A stretch of DNA of 64,000 bases from Qipengyuania marincola. Lineage in GTDB: Bacteria; Pseudomonadota; Alphaproteobacteria; Sphingomonadales; Sphingomonadaceae. Positions 27,300 through 36,642 of this stretch are shown here, piece by piece. A program made the translations under genes and the position numbers. The stretch covers positions 124,001 through 188,000 of the forward strand of contig NZ_JARULC010000001.1 in the NCBI RefSeq assembly GCF_029688625.1. Reading direction: 5' to 3'. A model generated the notes under the pieces. The model did not search any database, had not been told where the DNA came from, and saw nothing but the letters and a program-made list of their open reading frames with translations. Each line of letters starts with the position of its first letter. Within the stretch, counting starts at the first letter, position 1.

Positions 27300-27450
27300 G
27301 GCCCCCCGCTAGCCGAAGGGAGCGGCCCGGCACAACCGTGCGGTCCAACCCGCGGGAATTGGCGCGGACCGGGACTTCGCGGAAGGGGCGGCTTCGTGAT
27401 ATGCTCGCCCCAGTACCCCGCCGACCCGCAAGCCCTAGAGGAGACCCGCC

Positions 27451-27705
27451 ATGTCCGTCCGCAGCCTCACATCCATCGCCGCACTCGCTGTGCTCGCCGC
27501 TGCTGCCCCGGTCGCGGCGGACAACCATGCCGAGGCGAATGCGGCCCCGCCGGGGGATGCCGACACGCGCTATTGCATGCGGGTCGAGCCGGTGACGGGC
27601 AGCCTCGTCGAGCGCATCATGTGCATGACGCGAAAGCAATGGGCGCAGCAGGGCGTCGATCTTGACGAGGACTGGCCGCGCGAAGGGGTGCGGGTCGAGG
27701 CTTGA
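27451..27705 (+). CDS. Small exported protein of unknown function
   Basis: This 84-residue protein has a clear signal peptide (SLTSIAALAVLAAAAPVAA, residues 5-23). The mature part has two cysteines in a conserved-looking core (RYCMRVEPVTGSLVERIMCMT), which could form a disulphide or bind a ligand. A GGAG-type ribosome site lies about eight bases before the ATG. The next gene on the same strand starts 15 bases later. I know the motif only from unnamed sphingomonad proteins. Confidence 0.7.
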   Translation: MSVRSLTSIAALAVLAAAAPVAADNHAEANAAPPGDADTRYCMRVEPVTGSLVERIMCMTRKQWAQQGVDLDEDWPREGVRVEA

Positions 27706-27719
27706 ACAGGGGAATAGGA

Positions 27720-28127
27720 ATGAGCAACGAAACCGAAACCAACCGCGCGCTGATCGCCAAGGCCTATGACGGGCTGGCCAAGGGCGACCCGACACACTTC
27801 ACCGCGCTGTTCGCCGAGGATATCGAGTGGCGCGTGATGGGCTCGTCCGCCTGGTCGAAGCACCTGAAGGGGCTGGAGGCGGTGAACCGCGACCTCGTCG
27901 GCCCTCTGTTCGCGCGGATCGACGGGCCCTACCTCACCACCGCCGAGCTCATCCTCGCCGATGGCGATCGTGTGGCGGTGATCGCGAAGGGCGATGCCGC
28001 GACGGTCGACGGCGGGCGCTACGACAACGATTATTGCTTCGTCTTCCGCATGAAGGACGGCAAGATCGTCGAGGTGCGCGAGTATATGGACACAATCCTC
28101 GCGGACCGGGCGCTGGGAACGGGATAG
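27720..28127 (+). CDS. NTF2-like / SnoaL-type ketosteroid-isomerase-fold protein
   Basis: This 135-residue single-domain protein of the cone-shaped alpha+beta NTF2 fold shows the typical N-terminal helix ALIAKAYDGLAKGD, then LFAEDIEWRVMG and the C-terminal strand FRMKDGKIVEVREYMDT. Such proteins are often small hydrolases, isomerases or lipid carriers; the substrate cannot be read from the sequence. ATG 27720 has AGGGGAATAGGA upstream. It converges with the PPOX gene, with a 4-base gap. Confidence 0.87.
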   Translation: MSNETETNRALIAKAYDGLAKGDPTHFTALFAEDIEWRVMGSSAWSKHLKGLEAVNRDLVGPLFARIDGPYLTTAELILADGDRVAVIAKGDAATVDGGRYDNDYCFVFRMKDGKIVEVREYMDTILADRALGTG

Positions 28128-28131
28128 GCGC

Positions 28132-28551
28132 TCAGGGCGTCAGTTCGCCCTGCTCGCGGCCGTCCCACCAGGCGATGCGCTTGGGGCTCACTTCGATCAG
28201 GATCAGGCCGTCGGTATCGAGGCCGTTCTCGAACCACTTCTCGAGGTCGGGCACCCAGTGCTTTTCCAGCGTGTCGCGGTCGCGGTGGAGCTTGCCGGTG
28301 CCCTGGACGGCGCAGTAGAACTCGCCGCTGGAATAGGTGGCACCGCACTGGTCGGAGCGTTTGAGGTCATCGTCGATCCGACCATCGTCGGTGGCGAAGT
28401 GATATGTGGTGCCGTCGCTGGCGCTGACGTCCTTGTTGTTGGACATGGGGCGCGCGGCGATCGCGCCCTCGCTGCCGGTCTTGGTGACCAGCATCGCGAC
28501 GTCGATGCTCTTGAGTTTGGAAGCGATGTCGGAAAGCGTACGGTCTGCCAC
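28132..28551 (-). CDS. Pyridoxamine 5'-phosphate oxidase family protein (general stress type)
   Basis: This 139-residue split-barrel FMN/F420-binding fold protein is of the general stress protein 26 type. The pattern includes AMLVTKTGSEGAIAARPMS near residue 20, YHFATDDGRIDDDLKRS, and a C-terminal RIAWWDG. This group probably binds FMN and may protect against oxidative or acid stress. There is no clear EcfG-like promoter immediately upstream. Confidence 0.87.
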   Translation of the reverse strand: MADRTLSDIASKLKSIDVAMLVTKTGSEGAIAARPMSNNKDVSASDGTTYHFATDDGRIDDDLKRSDQCGATYSSGEFYCAVQGTGKLHRDRDTLEKHWVPDLEKWFENGLDTDGLILIEVSPKRIAWWDGREQGELTP

Positions 28552-28678
28552 GGGGTCTCTCCTGAATGAGTGTCAGCTGTCCTTCCCCAACGGCAGCGAG
28601 GCGAGATGGTGCCGGAGTTTCGGCGCTGCCGGCCCTATGGTGAGGGTATCGCGCGCGCCTCGATGGTAGAGAGGGAGC

Positions 28679-29266
28679 ATGACCGACTACCTCATCGTCT
28701 TCGCCGTGGTACTGGGCGTAAACCTGATGCCTGCGTTCGGACCGCCGACCTGGTCGATCATCGCGCTGTATGCTTTCAACACCGAGCTTGATCTCGCCCC
28801 GCTGGTAGGCACGGCGGCGGTGGCAGCCGCGACAGGACGGTTCACCCTGGGCCATGCGACGCGGGCGCTGGGCACGCGCTTCCTATCGGACAAGGTCAAG
28901 GGCAATCTCGCTGCGGCGCGCGAGGCGATGGAACGGCGACGGCGCAATGGCATCCTTGCGCTCGGCCTGTTCGCGCTGTCGCCCGTGCCGTCTGCCCAAC
29001 TGTTCGAAGCCGCGGGTCTCGCCCGGCTGCCGCTGCTGCCCTTTACGCTCGCCTTCTTCGCCGGACGGATCGTCTCCTATACGATCTATGGCCTGACCGC
29101 GCAGGGCATCCGTTCGACCACAATCGGCGAAGTCTTGCGCGAAGAACTGTCGAGCCCATTCGGTATTGCGCTGCAGATCACAATGCTTGCCGGACTGGTT
29201 TTCCTGGCGCGGATCGACTGGGCAAAGCGATTGGGCTCACACTCTGATCGGGAGCCGGTCGAGTGA
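28679..29266 (+). CDS. Multi-pass inner-membrane protein, VTT/DedA-like
   Basis: This 195-residue protein has four to five membrane helices. The stretch GILALGLFALSPVPSAQLFEAAGLARL followed by a second helix pair resembles the re-entrant-loop region of VTT/DedA-type proteins, which flip phospholipids, with Pro-rich loops around SPVPS and GPPTWS. The match is by eye only. The ATG at 28679 has GAGGGAG upstream. Confidence 0.65.
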   Translation: MTDYLIVFAVVLGVNLMPAFGPPTWSIIALYAFNTELDLAPLVGTAAVAAATGRFTLGHATRALGTRFLSDKVKGNLAAAREAMERRRRNGILALGLFALSPVPSAQLFEAAGLARLPLLPFTLAFFAGRIVSYTIYGLTAQGIRSTTIGEVLREELSSPFGIALQITMLAGLVFLARIDWAKRLGSHSDREPVE

Positions 29267-29346
29267 CATCGTCAGTCCGCCGAAATGCGGGCACCAAAAC
29301 CCCGGGCTGAGCGTTGGATAGAGACATTTCGAGAGGAGGATTTTCC

Positions 29347-29691
29347 ATGCAGGTCCAGTTCAATTCCGACAGCAGCGTGATGGGCACCGAAAACGTCGCA
29401 GAGCGGATCGAAGCTGCGGTAAGAGAGAAGCTGGCTCGGTTCGAGGGCCGGCTCACGCGCGTCGAAATTCATGTGCGCGATGAAAACGGTGCCAAGCATG
29501 GTGCGGACGACAAGGCCTGCACCATCGAAGCCCGTCCACGTGGCGGCAAACCGATCGGCGTGACCGCGAAGGCAAGCAAGGTCGATGATGCCGCGCGGAT
29601 GGCGGCCAATACCTTGGCCCAGCGGCTGGAACGCAATTTTGGCAAGGAGGCGAAGCACAGCCACGATCCGCGGCCCGACAAGGTCATGTGA
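29347..29691 (+). CDS. HPF/RaiA-family ribosome hibernation factor
   Basis: This 114-residue protein is the short single-domain form of the sigma-54-modulation/HPF family. The beta-alpha-beta-beta-beta-alpha pattern is visible: VAERIEAAVREKLARFEGRLTRVEIHV, then DKACTIEARPRGGKPIGVTAKA and a final helix AARMAANTLAQRLERNF. It would bind the 30S decoding centre in stationary phase or stress. The ATG at 29347 has GAGGA upstream. It lies just ahead of a fasciclin gene with an EcfG-like promoter. Confidence 0.87.
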   Translation: MQVQFNSDSSVMGTENVAERIEAAVREKLARFEGRLTRVEIHVRDENGAKHGADDKACTIEARPRGGKPIGVTAKASKVDDAARMAANTLAQRLERNFGKEAKHSHDPRPDKVM

Positions 29692-29781
29692 CTGGAGGTC
29701 AGGGCCGCCAAGCGCTTCGTCGCTGGCAGGGCAACGCTTCGTCGCGGATCACCACCGTTTCGCCATATTCCTGCCTGAATC

Positions 29782-29807
29782 GGAAACATCCGCGCGACCG
29801 CATCGTT
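29782..29807 (+). promoter_or_regulatory. EcfG-like general-stress promoter upstream of the fasciclin gene
   Basis: GGAAAC (29782-29787), 16 bases, then CGTT (29804-29807). The consensus for alphaproteobacterial EcfG promoters is GGAAC-N16/17-CGTT; here the fifth base is A. It lies about 70 bases before the start codon at 29876. Confidence 0.45.
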
Positions 29808-29875
29808 CGTATCTGTAAGCGGCGGCCATGAAATAGGGTCGCCGGCCGACACTCTCACAACCAAAAGGGTAGATT

Positions 29876-30457
29876 ATGAACAAGATGACAATCGCGCTCG
29901 CTTCGGCGGCCTCGCTCGCCATTGCAGCCTGTGCCGAACCGGCGGAAGATACCGCCACGATGGATGAAGACGTTGCCGCTGCCGATCAGATGGCCAACGA
30001 AACTGCCGAAGCCGGCACCATCGTCGAAGTCGCACAGGGCGATGAACAGTTTTCGACCCTCGTCAGCGCTGTGACCGCCGCAAATCTGGGCGATACGCTG
30101 TCGGGCGACGGACCGTTCACGGTCTTCGCTCCGACCAATGACGCTTTCGGCAAGATCCCCGAAGCAACTCTGACCGAGCTGACGACGAATGACACTGAAA
30201 CCCTCGGCAACATCCTGACCTATCACGTGGTCGAAGGTAACGTCGATGCGGCCACGCTGACCCAGGCAATCAACGAAGCCGGCGAGGGCGGGTACACGAT
30301 CAACACCGTCAATGGCGGCACGCTTACCGCGATGCTCGATGGCGGCAATGTTGTGCTGACCGATGCGACCGGTGGAACCGCAACCGTCACCGCGACCGAT
30401 GTGCAGGCGTCGAACGGCGTCGTCCATGTGATTGATACCGTGCTTATGCCGCAGTAA
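29876..30457 (+). CDS. Fasciclin (FAS1)-domain lipoprotein
   Basis: This 193-residue exported protein has a leader (MNKMTIALASAASLAIAAC) that looks like a lipoprotein signal with Cys19, followed by an acidic linker. One FAS1 domain fills residues about 50-190, with FSTLVSAVTAANLGDTLSG, the H1 motif GPFTVFAPTNDAFGKIP and the H2 motif GVVHVIDTVLMP. FAS1 proteins mediate adhesion or envelope interactions and are often stress-induced. It is followed by a strong terminator and preceded by an EcfG-like promoter. Confidence 0.92.
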   Translation: MNKMTIALASAASLAIAACAEPAEDTATMDEDVAAADQMANETAEAGTIVEVAQGDEQFSTLVSAVTAANLGDTLSGDGPFTVFAPTNDAFGKIPEATLTELTTNDTETLGNILTYHVVEGNVDAATLTQAINEAGEGGYTINTVNGGTLTAMLDGGNVVLTDATGGTATVTATDVQASNGVVHVIDTVLMPQ

Positions 30458-30478
30458 TTCTGCGAAATAGCGTATGCG

Positions 30479-30509
30479 AAAAGGGCGGCCCTTACGGGTC
30501 GCCCTTTTT
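30479..30509 (+). terminator. Rho-independent terminator after the fasciclin gene
   Basis: The stem AAAGGGCGGCCC / GGGTCGCCCTTT has a TTAC loop and continues into five Ts on the + strand. It starts about 20 bases past the stop and also abuts the convergent gene at 30508. Confidence 0.88.
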
Positions 30510-31014
30510 AATTGTGTGAGAGGTCGGATGTATTTTGCGTTGGCTTCGCATTCTGCGCTGGCTTGTCGGCTTCCCGAGGTTCGCTTTGGAAATCGTCGGC
30601 ACCTTGGTCGGATATCGACAAGGCTGGCCCGCTGGCCAAACGCTCTATTTCGGCATCCGAAATCATGTTCGTGTAGTCCGCGTCAAGCGCGACCGCTTCT
30701 GGCGTGTCGTCCCAGATCAGCTGCCGGTCGCGCAACCGTCCATGAAGCGCGAGTTCGGAGACTGGCACGACGCCACTCGGGGTTTCTAAATCATAATGGT
30801 CTGGAGGACGGTCGCGCTGTTCCCGGTAAGCAGGGGGCGAATAGAGGATCGGTTCGCGATCTCCAGCCACCGTGGGAATTGCGTCCCGCTGGGCAAGGAT
30901 CGGGCTCTCGCCGATCACCGAACCGCTCAGCGCGCCCAAGCCCGCGGCACCCAGGATCGCGCCGGCGAAGACGTAGCCAGCAAGGCGCGCGGGAGTTTGA
31001 ACACGGCCTGACAT
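30508..31014 (-). CDS. Single-pass membrane protein of unknown function
   Basis: This 168-residue protein has one N-terminal hydrophobic helix (LAGYVFAGAILGAAGLGALSG, residues 11-31). A mostly polar, disordered-looking remainder follows (rich in Asp, Arg and Pro, with DREPILYSPPAYREQRDRPP), ending in a Gln/Asn/Ser-rich tail. No family is recognised. It runs into the fasciclin terminator at its 3' end. Confidence 0.6.
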   Translation of the reverse strand: MSGRVQTPARLAGYVFAGAILGAAGLGALSGSVIGESPILAQRDAIPTVAGDREPILYSPPAYREQRDRPPDHYDLETPSGVVPVSELALHGRLRDRQLIWDDTPEAVALDADYTNMISDAEIERLASGPALSISDQGADDFQSEPREADKPAQNAKPTQNTSDLSHN

Positions 31015-31210
31015 GTCCGATCAATCGCTCAACGTTGTGCGAGGTTCCACGGGTGCTCTTGGGATCTTTACGCGGTCTGCTCTTCACCTTGCTTTAACCG
31101 CGCCCTTGAACCGGGCCGCAATGGTTCGTTGATTAGGTTAACGGAGTGCTAGGCAAGCCTTGGCGTCGAGCCGCAAGCCGGACGTTTGGGGAAAGAAGCG
31201 AGAATACATC

Positions 31211-32104
31211 ATGCATGAGTTGCAGAACCGGTTTCTGGCTGCCGATGGCGAAGCGAAGTGGGAGGCGGAACTTCGCGGCCTGTTCGAATCGCACCGGCTG
31301 GACGAGGTCCACGACATCTTGGCCGCGGCACTCGCCGAACTCGACAGCGACTTCGGGCGAGTGTGCCTCGCCACCCTGCCTGAGACGGTTTCTATTGCGG
31401 GTTGGCCTGAGCTTGTCGAAGCGATCCAGGATCACGAAGGCGAGGCGATTACCGGCGTCACTCTTGCGATAGCGAACGAAGCAGACCGGGCCTTCGAAAA
31501 AGGGCAGTTGCACCATCCGTTCATGATGCTCGGGCTGTATACGGACGAGGGTTTCGTCTTCAGCGATGCTTCGCGCACGGACCTGATCGCCCAGACTTCG
31601 GCCGAGGACGGGCCGGAGTGGGCTGGCTATGACGAAGACATCGAAGTGCATCTCGACATAGACGGCCTCGATCGGCTCAACACCGCCCTGCTGCATCACA
31701 AGCAGCGCCACTATTTCCGCGAGCCCGGTGCAACCGAAGCACCCCTGCGCTACGTCGAATATGTACTGGGATGCTGGTGGCGCGCGCTTCTGTTCCAGCA
31801 GGCGGTGGCGAGCGAATGCGCGATCCATGGCCTGCCGGGCGGCATTCCCGTGGTGGCTGGCCTGGTCGATATGCGACCGGAAATCGTTGCGGTGCATGGC
31901 ATTGGCGCGCGTACGCCCGATGCCCAACGGCAGGTTCCGGCCAAGGAATGCGCCCCGATCCTGGCAGCGGATTTCATCCAGTTGCGAACGAGCGAAGAGG
32001 TGGCGGAATTGACCGGCTCCGATCTGCGTCGCCGCGTTGCCGAAACCGGTCAGGTGCCCGAAGAGCCGAAACGCGGCCTTCTGGCGCGGGTCTTCGGTCG
32101 CTGA
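31211..32104 (+). CDS. Conserved protein of unknown function
   Basis: This 297-residue protein is predicted cytosolic and acidic, with no signal or membrane segment. It contains patterned stretches such as HHPFMMLGLYTDEGFVFSDASR and DIDGLDRLNTALLHHKQRHYF, plus two neighbouring Trp in LGCWWRALLF, but I recognise no named domain. ATG 31211 (MHELQNRFLAADGE) is preferred because the upstream 17 residues look unnatural; the ribosome site is weak. Position in the window gives no functional clue. Confidence 0.6.
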   Translation: MHELQNRFLAADGEAKWEAELRGLFESHRLDEVHDILAAALAELDSDFGRVCLATLPETVSIAGWPELVEAIQDHEGEAITGVTLAIANEADRAFEKGQLHHPFMMLGLYTDEGFVFSDASRTDLIAQTSAEDGPEWAGYDEDIEVHLDIDGLDRLNTALLHHKQRHYFREPGATEAPLRYVEYVLGCWWRALLFQQAVASECAIHGLPGGIPVVAGLVDMRPEIVAVHGIGARTPDAQRQVPAKECAPILAADFIQLRTSEEVAELTGSDLRRRVAETGQVPEEPKRGLLARVFGR

Positions 32105-32186
32105 CCACCAGACCGTGCAAGGCGAGCCTTGCCCTGCTCCGATACTGCGGTAAGGCTGACGACCAGCTTTGACCATCCGGAGTTTC

Positions 32187-33107
32187 ATGGCCAGCCTGCG
32201 CGCCCGCCTCGTCAATCTTGCTCTGCCGCTGCTCGGCGTAAAACGCTTCTTTTCCGAGCCTGACAGGCTGGAGGAGCGTATCGCCGCCCTGCGCAAGAAG
32301 ACGCCTGTCCGGCCGGGGCGCGCCCTGCAGAAAGAGTTCGCGATCGAGGAGGACGGAAGGCGCGGCTTTCCCGTGGTCACGATGGCGCCGCGCAACGGTC
32401 TCGCTGACGGGGCGCCACACCTCCTATACTTCCACGGCGGCGGCTACGTCATGCCGATATCGGCCTTCCACTGGAACGCCATCGCGCAACTCTGTCGCGA
32501 TCTTGGGGCATCGGCGACGGTCCCGCTTTATCCTCTGGCGCCCGAAACGAAAGCTATCGAAACGCTTGATCTGATGCGCGGCCTCACGGAGGATGTGATT
32601 ACGGCTTCAGGTTCGCGCCCGGTGATAATGCTGGGAGACAGCGCTGGCGGGGGAATGGCATTGGCGTTGACCCAAATGCTCTTGCAGGACGGTGCTCCCA
32701 TGCCCGCATCGCTGGTGCTGTTTTCTCCGTGGCTGGATGCAACGGCCAGCGACCCCCGACAGAAAGACATCGAAGGCCGGGACCGAATGCTCGCCGTCGC
32801 GGGCCTCGGAGCCTGCGCCGACCTGTTCCGCGGTGACCTAGCGCGGGACGATCCGCGCATCAGCCCGCTTCTCGGACCGTTGGATGGCTTGCCGCCTGTC
32901 GCGATCTTCTCGGGCACGTCCGACATTCTGCTGGTGGATGGTCAGCGGTTGGGTGCCAAACTGACTTCCCCTGATGCGGCTGAGCACGTCTATTTCGAAT
33001 ATGACGGCATGTTCCATGACTGGATGCTGCTACCCGTGCCAGAGGGCAAGGCGGCTCTCGACCAGGCGGCTGAGTTCATTCGCCGCCATAGCACGGGGGA
33101 ACCGTGA
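32187..33107 (+). CDS. Alpha/beta-hydrolase, hormone-sensitive-lipase-type esterase
   Basis: This 306-residue protein has an oxyanion-hole motif HGGGYVMP (about residue 85) and the nucleophile elbow GDSAGGG (about 150), with later Asp (SGTSDILLVDG) and His (MFHDWML) completing a Ser-Asp-His triad. These are hallmarks of bacterial HSL (family IV) esterases acting on short-chain esters. It has no signal peptide. ATG 32187 has GAG upstream; a TTG at 32169 is less likely. Its stop overlaps the start of the next gene by one base, so the two are coupled. Confidence 0.9.
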   Translation: MASLRARLVNLALPLLGVKRFFSEPDRLEERIAALRKKTPVRPGRALQKEFAIEEDGRRGFPVVTMAPRNGLADGAPHLLYFHGGGYVMPISAFHWNAIAQLCRDLGASATVPLYPLAPETKAIETLDLMRGLTEDVITASGSRPVIMLGDSAGGGMALALTQMLLQDGAPMPASLVLFSPWLDATASDPRQKDIEGRDRMLAVAGLGACADLFRGDLARDDPRISPLLGPLDGLPPVAIFSGTSDILLVDGQRLGAKLTSPDAAEHVYFEYDGMFHDWMLLPVPEGKAALDQAAEFIRRHSTGEP

Positions 33108-33523
33108 TGCGTTCTGCATTCGCTTTCATTATCGCGACAGGCTTGCTGGTCGCGTGCCAGCAAGAGCAGACCACTCGGGAGCCGGCCTATGACGGAATAG
33201 ATCCTGCCGAGACGATCCGGTTCACCGGCACCGAGCCTTTCTGGAATGGCGAGATCATTGAAGGGATGGCTCGCTATAGCACCCCCGACATGCCCGATGG
33301 CAGCAGTTTTCCCGTCGAACGCTTTGCTGGGTTGAATGGGGTCGGCTTCAGCGGCGAGCTGCAGGGCGAGCGCTTCGACCTGACCATCACGCCCGGCGAA
33401 TGTTCCGATGCAATGAGCGATCGCAGCTATCCGTTTACGGCCACTTTGCTGGTCGGTGACGAAACGCGGGAAGGCTGCGCCTGGACGGACCGAAAACCCT
33501 ATTCCGATCCCGAAAACCCATAG
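33107..33523 (+). CDS. Small lipoprotein of COG3650 type
   Basis: This 138-residue protein has a lipoprotein leader (AFAFIIATGLLVAC, Cys about 17). The mature part has FTGTEPFWNGEI, then LTITPGECSDAMSDRSYPFTATL and a cysteine near the end (GCAWTDRK). This is the pattern of COG3650 predicted membrane/lipoproteins, in which FTGTEPFW is the family's opening motif. The function is unknown, possibly envelope integrity. It is coupled to the esterase by a TGATG overlap. Confidence 0.82.
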   Translation: MRSAFAFIIATGLLVACQQEQTTREPAYDGIDPAETIRFTGTEPFWNGEIIEGMARYSTPDMPDGSSFPVERFAGLNGVGFSGELQGERFDLTITPGECSDAMSDRSYPFTATLLVGDETREGCAWTDRKPYSDPENP

Positions 33524-33554
33524 GCCGACCAGGCACGATACAGGTTCTTTCCCG

Positions 33555-34007
33555 ATGCGCGATGTTCCCTCGCTTCCACGCCTCCTCGGCCTTGCCGGCC
33601 TCTTACCGCAACTCGCTTGTGTCATAGCGCTTTATGCCGGGCCCGACGAGTGGCGTTATACGGCGCAGGCGATCGCGTTCGGCTATGCCGCGCTGATCTT
33701 CAGCTTCCTCGGCGGGATGTGGTGGGGGATTGCGGCCATGGCTCCGGCAGCCGAGAACCGCAAGACGCTCGGCTGGGTATGGGTTGCGGCAGTCGCACCC
33801 AGCCTGATCGCTCTGTTCGCCTACCTGCCGTGGGTATTCGGCCAGACTTGGCCTGAACCATCCCTCATCATGCTGGGGGCGGGCATTCTGATGAGCCTTG
33901 CGGTCGATGCCAAGCTGCGCGCGCTTGCACCGAATTGGTGGATGAGCTTGCGCGTGCCCCTGTCGCTGGGACTTGGTCTAGCGACTGTGGCCGCGGCCCT
34001 CGCTTAG
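33555..34007 (+). CDS. DUF3429 membrane protein
   Basis: This 150-residue protein has five membrane helices. The family signature [22 protein letters not shown] lies at about residues 35-56, with later helices [20 protein letters not shown] and [21 protein letters not shown]3429 has no assigned role. The start at 33555 ([15 protein letters not shown]) fits the family; the upstream frame overlaps the preceding gene. It converges with the DUF962 gene, overlapping its 3' end by four bases. Confidence 0.85.
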   Translation: MRDVPSLPRLLGLAGLLPQLACVIALYAGPDEWRYTAQAIAFGYAALIFSFLGGMWWGIAAMAPAAENRKTLGWVWVAAVAPSLIALFAYLPWVFGQTWPEPSLIMLGAGILMSLAVDAKLRALAPNWWMSLRVPLSLGLGLATVAAALA

Positions 34008-34351
34008 CGCGCGACTCCGGCCTCATCGAGATGGGGACCGAGCCGGCCCGTTAGCCACAACCACCACATGCGAAAATCGGCGCCGAGGCTCCACAGCGGG
34101 TAGGTGAACGTTGCCGGCCGGTTCCGCTCATGCGCGAAATGCGCGATCCAGGCGAAAAAATAGCCGGCAACGGGCATCGCGGCCGCCAGCCACCACGTGC
34201 CGCTCGCAACGGCGGCGACCGCCAGCAAAACGACCAGGGTGGTGCCGATATAGTGCAAGGCGCGTGTGCCGGGCCGCGAATGCTCGCGCAGGTAAAACGG
34301 CCAGAATTCTTCGAAGGTGGAATAGCGTTCGCTCACCCGGCGCTCCTGCAA
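34004..34351 (-). CDS. DUF962/Mpo1-like membrane protein
   Basis: This 115-residue protein has the characteristic [23 protein letters not shown] near the N-terminus and [26 protein letters not shown] near the C-terminus, with two to three membrane helices between. Eukaryotic relatives (Mpo1) are iron-dependent alpha-oxygenases of 2-hydroxy fatty acids, and the conserved His residues here (HSRP, LHYIG, HFAHE) match that. The bacterial role is unproven. Confidence 0.85.
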   Translation of the reverse strand: MQERRVSERYSTFEEFWPFYLREHSRPGTRALHYIGTTLVVLLAVAAVASGTWWLAAAMPVAGYFFAWIAHFAHERNRPATFTYPLWSLGADFRMWWLWLTGRLGPHLDEAGVAR

Positions 34352-34374
34352 AGGGATTGTCTCACGCTGCCCTA

Positions 34375-35793
34375 TCAGAAAATCCCGGGAATCCGCAGCT
34401 GCGCGGCCGTGGGGGCATCGGGCATCAACAGCTCGCGCTGTGGTAGGGCCTGTGCCGTCACACCTTTTTGCGCAGCGCCGATCGCGGTGCAGCTGCGTCC
34501 CGCAAGATAATCGAGCGCGGTCGCAATCGAGGCCTCGCGCGGATCGCCGAGCGGAACCAGGAAATCATCCGCTGCGGCGCAGGTGCGCGGCATGACCGAG
34601 GCAAGGCCGCTGTAATAGTCGCCCTGGTCGGCGACATTGACCGAACGGAACGCGACGACTCGGAGGCGATCGTCGCAGGCCGAACGATCGAGAGCGATCT
34701 GGCCCACAGGCTTGCCAAAGGTGTTGCTGCCGATCAGCGCGATATTGTCGCCGAGATAAGGAATGAAGGCATTGGGTACGAGCTCGCTGGCCGAGGCCGT
34801 GCCGTCAGTGCCGATGACCGCGATCTTCATCGCAGCAATGGCTTGGGTTTCCTGCTGAAAATTGTAGGTGCTGTTCTCGGCACTTTTGGAATCGCGGAAG
34901 ATCGTCGATGAGAATTCGCTGCCGACCTTGTCTGCCGCCATCAGGTCGCCCAGCAGTTCCGCCACCGAAACCAGCCCGCCGCCATTATAGCGGAAGTCGA
35001 GGATGACTTCGTCGATACCCTGCTGCCTGAATACCGCGAAGGCATCGCGCAGCTGACGCGATGCGTCGCTGACGATGAAAGTGCGCAGGTTGATATAGCC
35101 GACCTTCGTGCCACCGTTATCGAGAATGACAGAACCGTAGCGGTCAGACAGCGGATCGAGCGAGAATTCTTCCTTGACCACGGTGACCGTCGTCTCGCTG
35201 CCATCAGGCTGGCGAATGCCAAGGTCACGCGACACGCCCGGATCGCTCGGGCCAAAAGCCGCGCTCACGGCACCGGCGGGGTTTGCTGGATTTCCGGCCA
35301 TGATTCCGGCGACGCTCTGCCCATCGATGCTGATGATTTCCGTCCCGCGATCGATGTTCTGCCCGAACGCAGGCGCGTTTTCGAAGGCTTCTACCACAAA
35401 CACGCGGCGGGCATCCGTATCGTAGACGAGCCGGATGCCGAACCCTGCATTGGAGCCGTTCTGAATGAGGTCCGTCTCTTCCTGAATCGAGGTGATATAG
35501 GTGAAGAAACGGTCGCGGTCCTGCGCACGCGCGGGCGCTACCAGGGCGTTGATATAGGACTGCACGCTGGAATGAGCAGACTTTGCCACCGAGGTGTCGA
35601 CGAGATTGGGGAACAGGTACCATTCGTTGATCTGGCTGAGGACCCAGTCCTGCCGCGCGTCGAGCGAGCAGATATCCTGGCCGCCGCCGCTCGTGGGCGG
35701 GTTGCCGCCACCGCCGCCACTGCTGCCTCCACCGCCGCATGCGGCGAGTGAGACTGCAAGAACGGTGCTGAGAATGGCGCGACCCATAGTCAT
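34375..35793 (-). CDS. S41-family (C-terminal processing-type) peptidase lipoprotein
   Basis: This 472-residue protein has a lipoprotein leader ([13 protein letters not shown]) and a Gly/Ser-rich linker. An N-terminal helical region and a PDZ-like domain ([30 protein letters not shown]) follow. The peptidase core carries the catalytic Ser in [14 protein letters not shown] and Lys in TFGKPVGQI, in the order expected for tail-specific proteases. It probably degrades or trims periplasmic proteins. ATG 35793 has GGAG seven bases away. The frame continues upstream but without a second leader. Confidence 0.9.
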   Translation of the reverse strand: MTMGRAILSTVLAVSLAACGGGGSSGGGGGNPPTSGGGQDICSLDARQDWVLSQINEWYLFPNLVDTSVAKSAHSSVQSYINALVAPARAQDRDRFFTYITSIQEETDLIQNGSNAGFGIRLVYDTDARRVFVVEAFENAPAFGQNIDRGTEIISIDGQSVAGIMAGNPANPAGAVSAAFGPSDPGVSRDLGIRQPDGSETTVTVVKEEFSLDPLSDRYGSVILDNGGTKVGYINLRTFIVSDASRQLRDAFAVFRQQGIDEVILDFRYNGGGLVSVAELLGDLMAADKVGSEFSSTIFRDSKSAENSTYNFQQETQAIAAMKIAVIGTDGTASASELVPNAFIPYLGDNIALIGSNTFGKPVGQIALDRSACDDRLRVVAFRSVNVADQGDYYSGLASVMPRTCAAADDFLVPLGDPREASIATALDYLAGRSCTAIGAAQKGVTAQALPQRELLMPDAPTAAQLRIPGIF

Positions 35794-36032
35794 TCGAGAA
35801 CTCCGACGTTGGCTGGAAAGGTTGTGCGATCCGGTTTGTCCGGCATGCGCGATTAACGACGCGTTATCAAGCGACCATCGAAATTTGCCTTTTCTCCTTG
35901 TGATTTTGCGTTCGTGCGTGGGGAAAACGGTGCAAATTCCGTGCCCGCGGATGGTCTTCCGTCCCGCCGTGTGTCTTAGTTGGCCCTTGGTGGGGCGCAC
36001 TAGGCGCCCGAAGGCATTGATCAGGAGCAGGC

Positions 36033-36617
36033 ATGTCGGGTGACGAAGCGGTTTGGGTCCAGCAGGCTATCGGTGGAGGCGAAATCAAGCACCCGCCCAC
36101 TCTGGCCAGCGTGACAGACGAGCGTGCGCTCGGCCGATCCGGCTTTACCCTTGCCAGCGATGCGTTCCGCCATGGCGGCGAACTGGATCCGTGTTTTACC
36201 GCGATCGAGGAAGATGCAGTTGCGCCGCCGCTGGAATGGACCGCGCCGCCGCCCGGGGCGCAGGAACTGGTGCTGGTGGCGGAAGACGTCGATACCGGCC
36301 ACGTTCACTGGACCGTCTGGGGGCTGCCGCCGCAGAAGGGCAAATTGCTCGAAGGCGAAGTGCCGCCGCGGACCGGCAAGAATTCGCACGGCAACTCCGA
36401 GTGGCTTCAACCCGATCCGCCGCTTGGCGAAGAACATCGCTACGTTTTCCAGCTCTTCGCGCTGGACTTGCCGCTCACGCTGATGCCGGGTGCGACACAT
36501 GAAGAACTCGTCCGCAACATTGCCGGACACGTAACCGCCGCTGCGGTCCTGACTGCCCGGTTCGAAGGCCATGAGGTCGAAGAACTGGATATGGAGGATC
36601 TGGGCGACGATGACTGA
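36033..36617 (+). CDS. YbhB/YbcL-type Raf-kinase-inhibitor-like protein (PEBP)
   Basis: This 194-residue PEBP-fold protein shows PPLEWTAPPPGAQELVLVAEDVDT, HWTVWGLPP, GNSEWLQPDPPLGEEHRYVFQLFALD and an HVTAAAVLTARF close. These match the bacterial YbhB group. It has a slightly longer N-terminus than usual. No signal peptide is seen. Biochemical roles in bacteria are unclear. The next gene (SWIB) follows after 25 bases on the same strand. Confidence 0.88.
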   Translation: MSGDEAVWVQQAIGGGEIKHPPTLASVTDERALGRSGFTLASDAFRHGGELDPCFTAIEEDAVAPPLEWTAPPPGAQELVLVAEDVDTGHVHWTVWGLPPQKGKLLEGEVPPRTGKNSHGNSEWLQPDPPLGEEHRYVFQLFALDLPLTLMPGATHEELVRNIAGHVTAAAVLTARFEGHEVEELDMEDLGDDD

Positions 36618-36642
36618 AGCATAGCCAAGGAAAGGATACATC

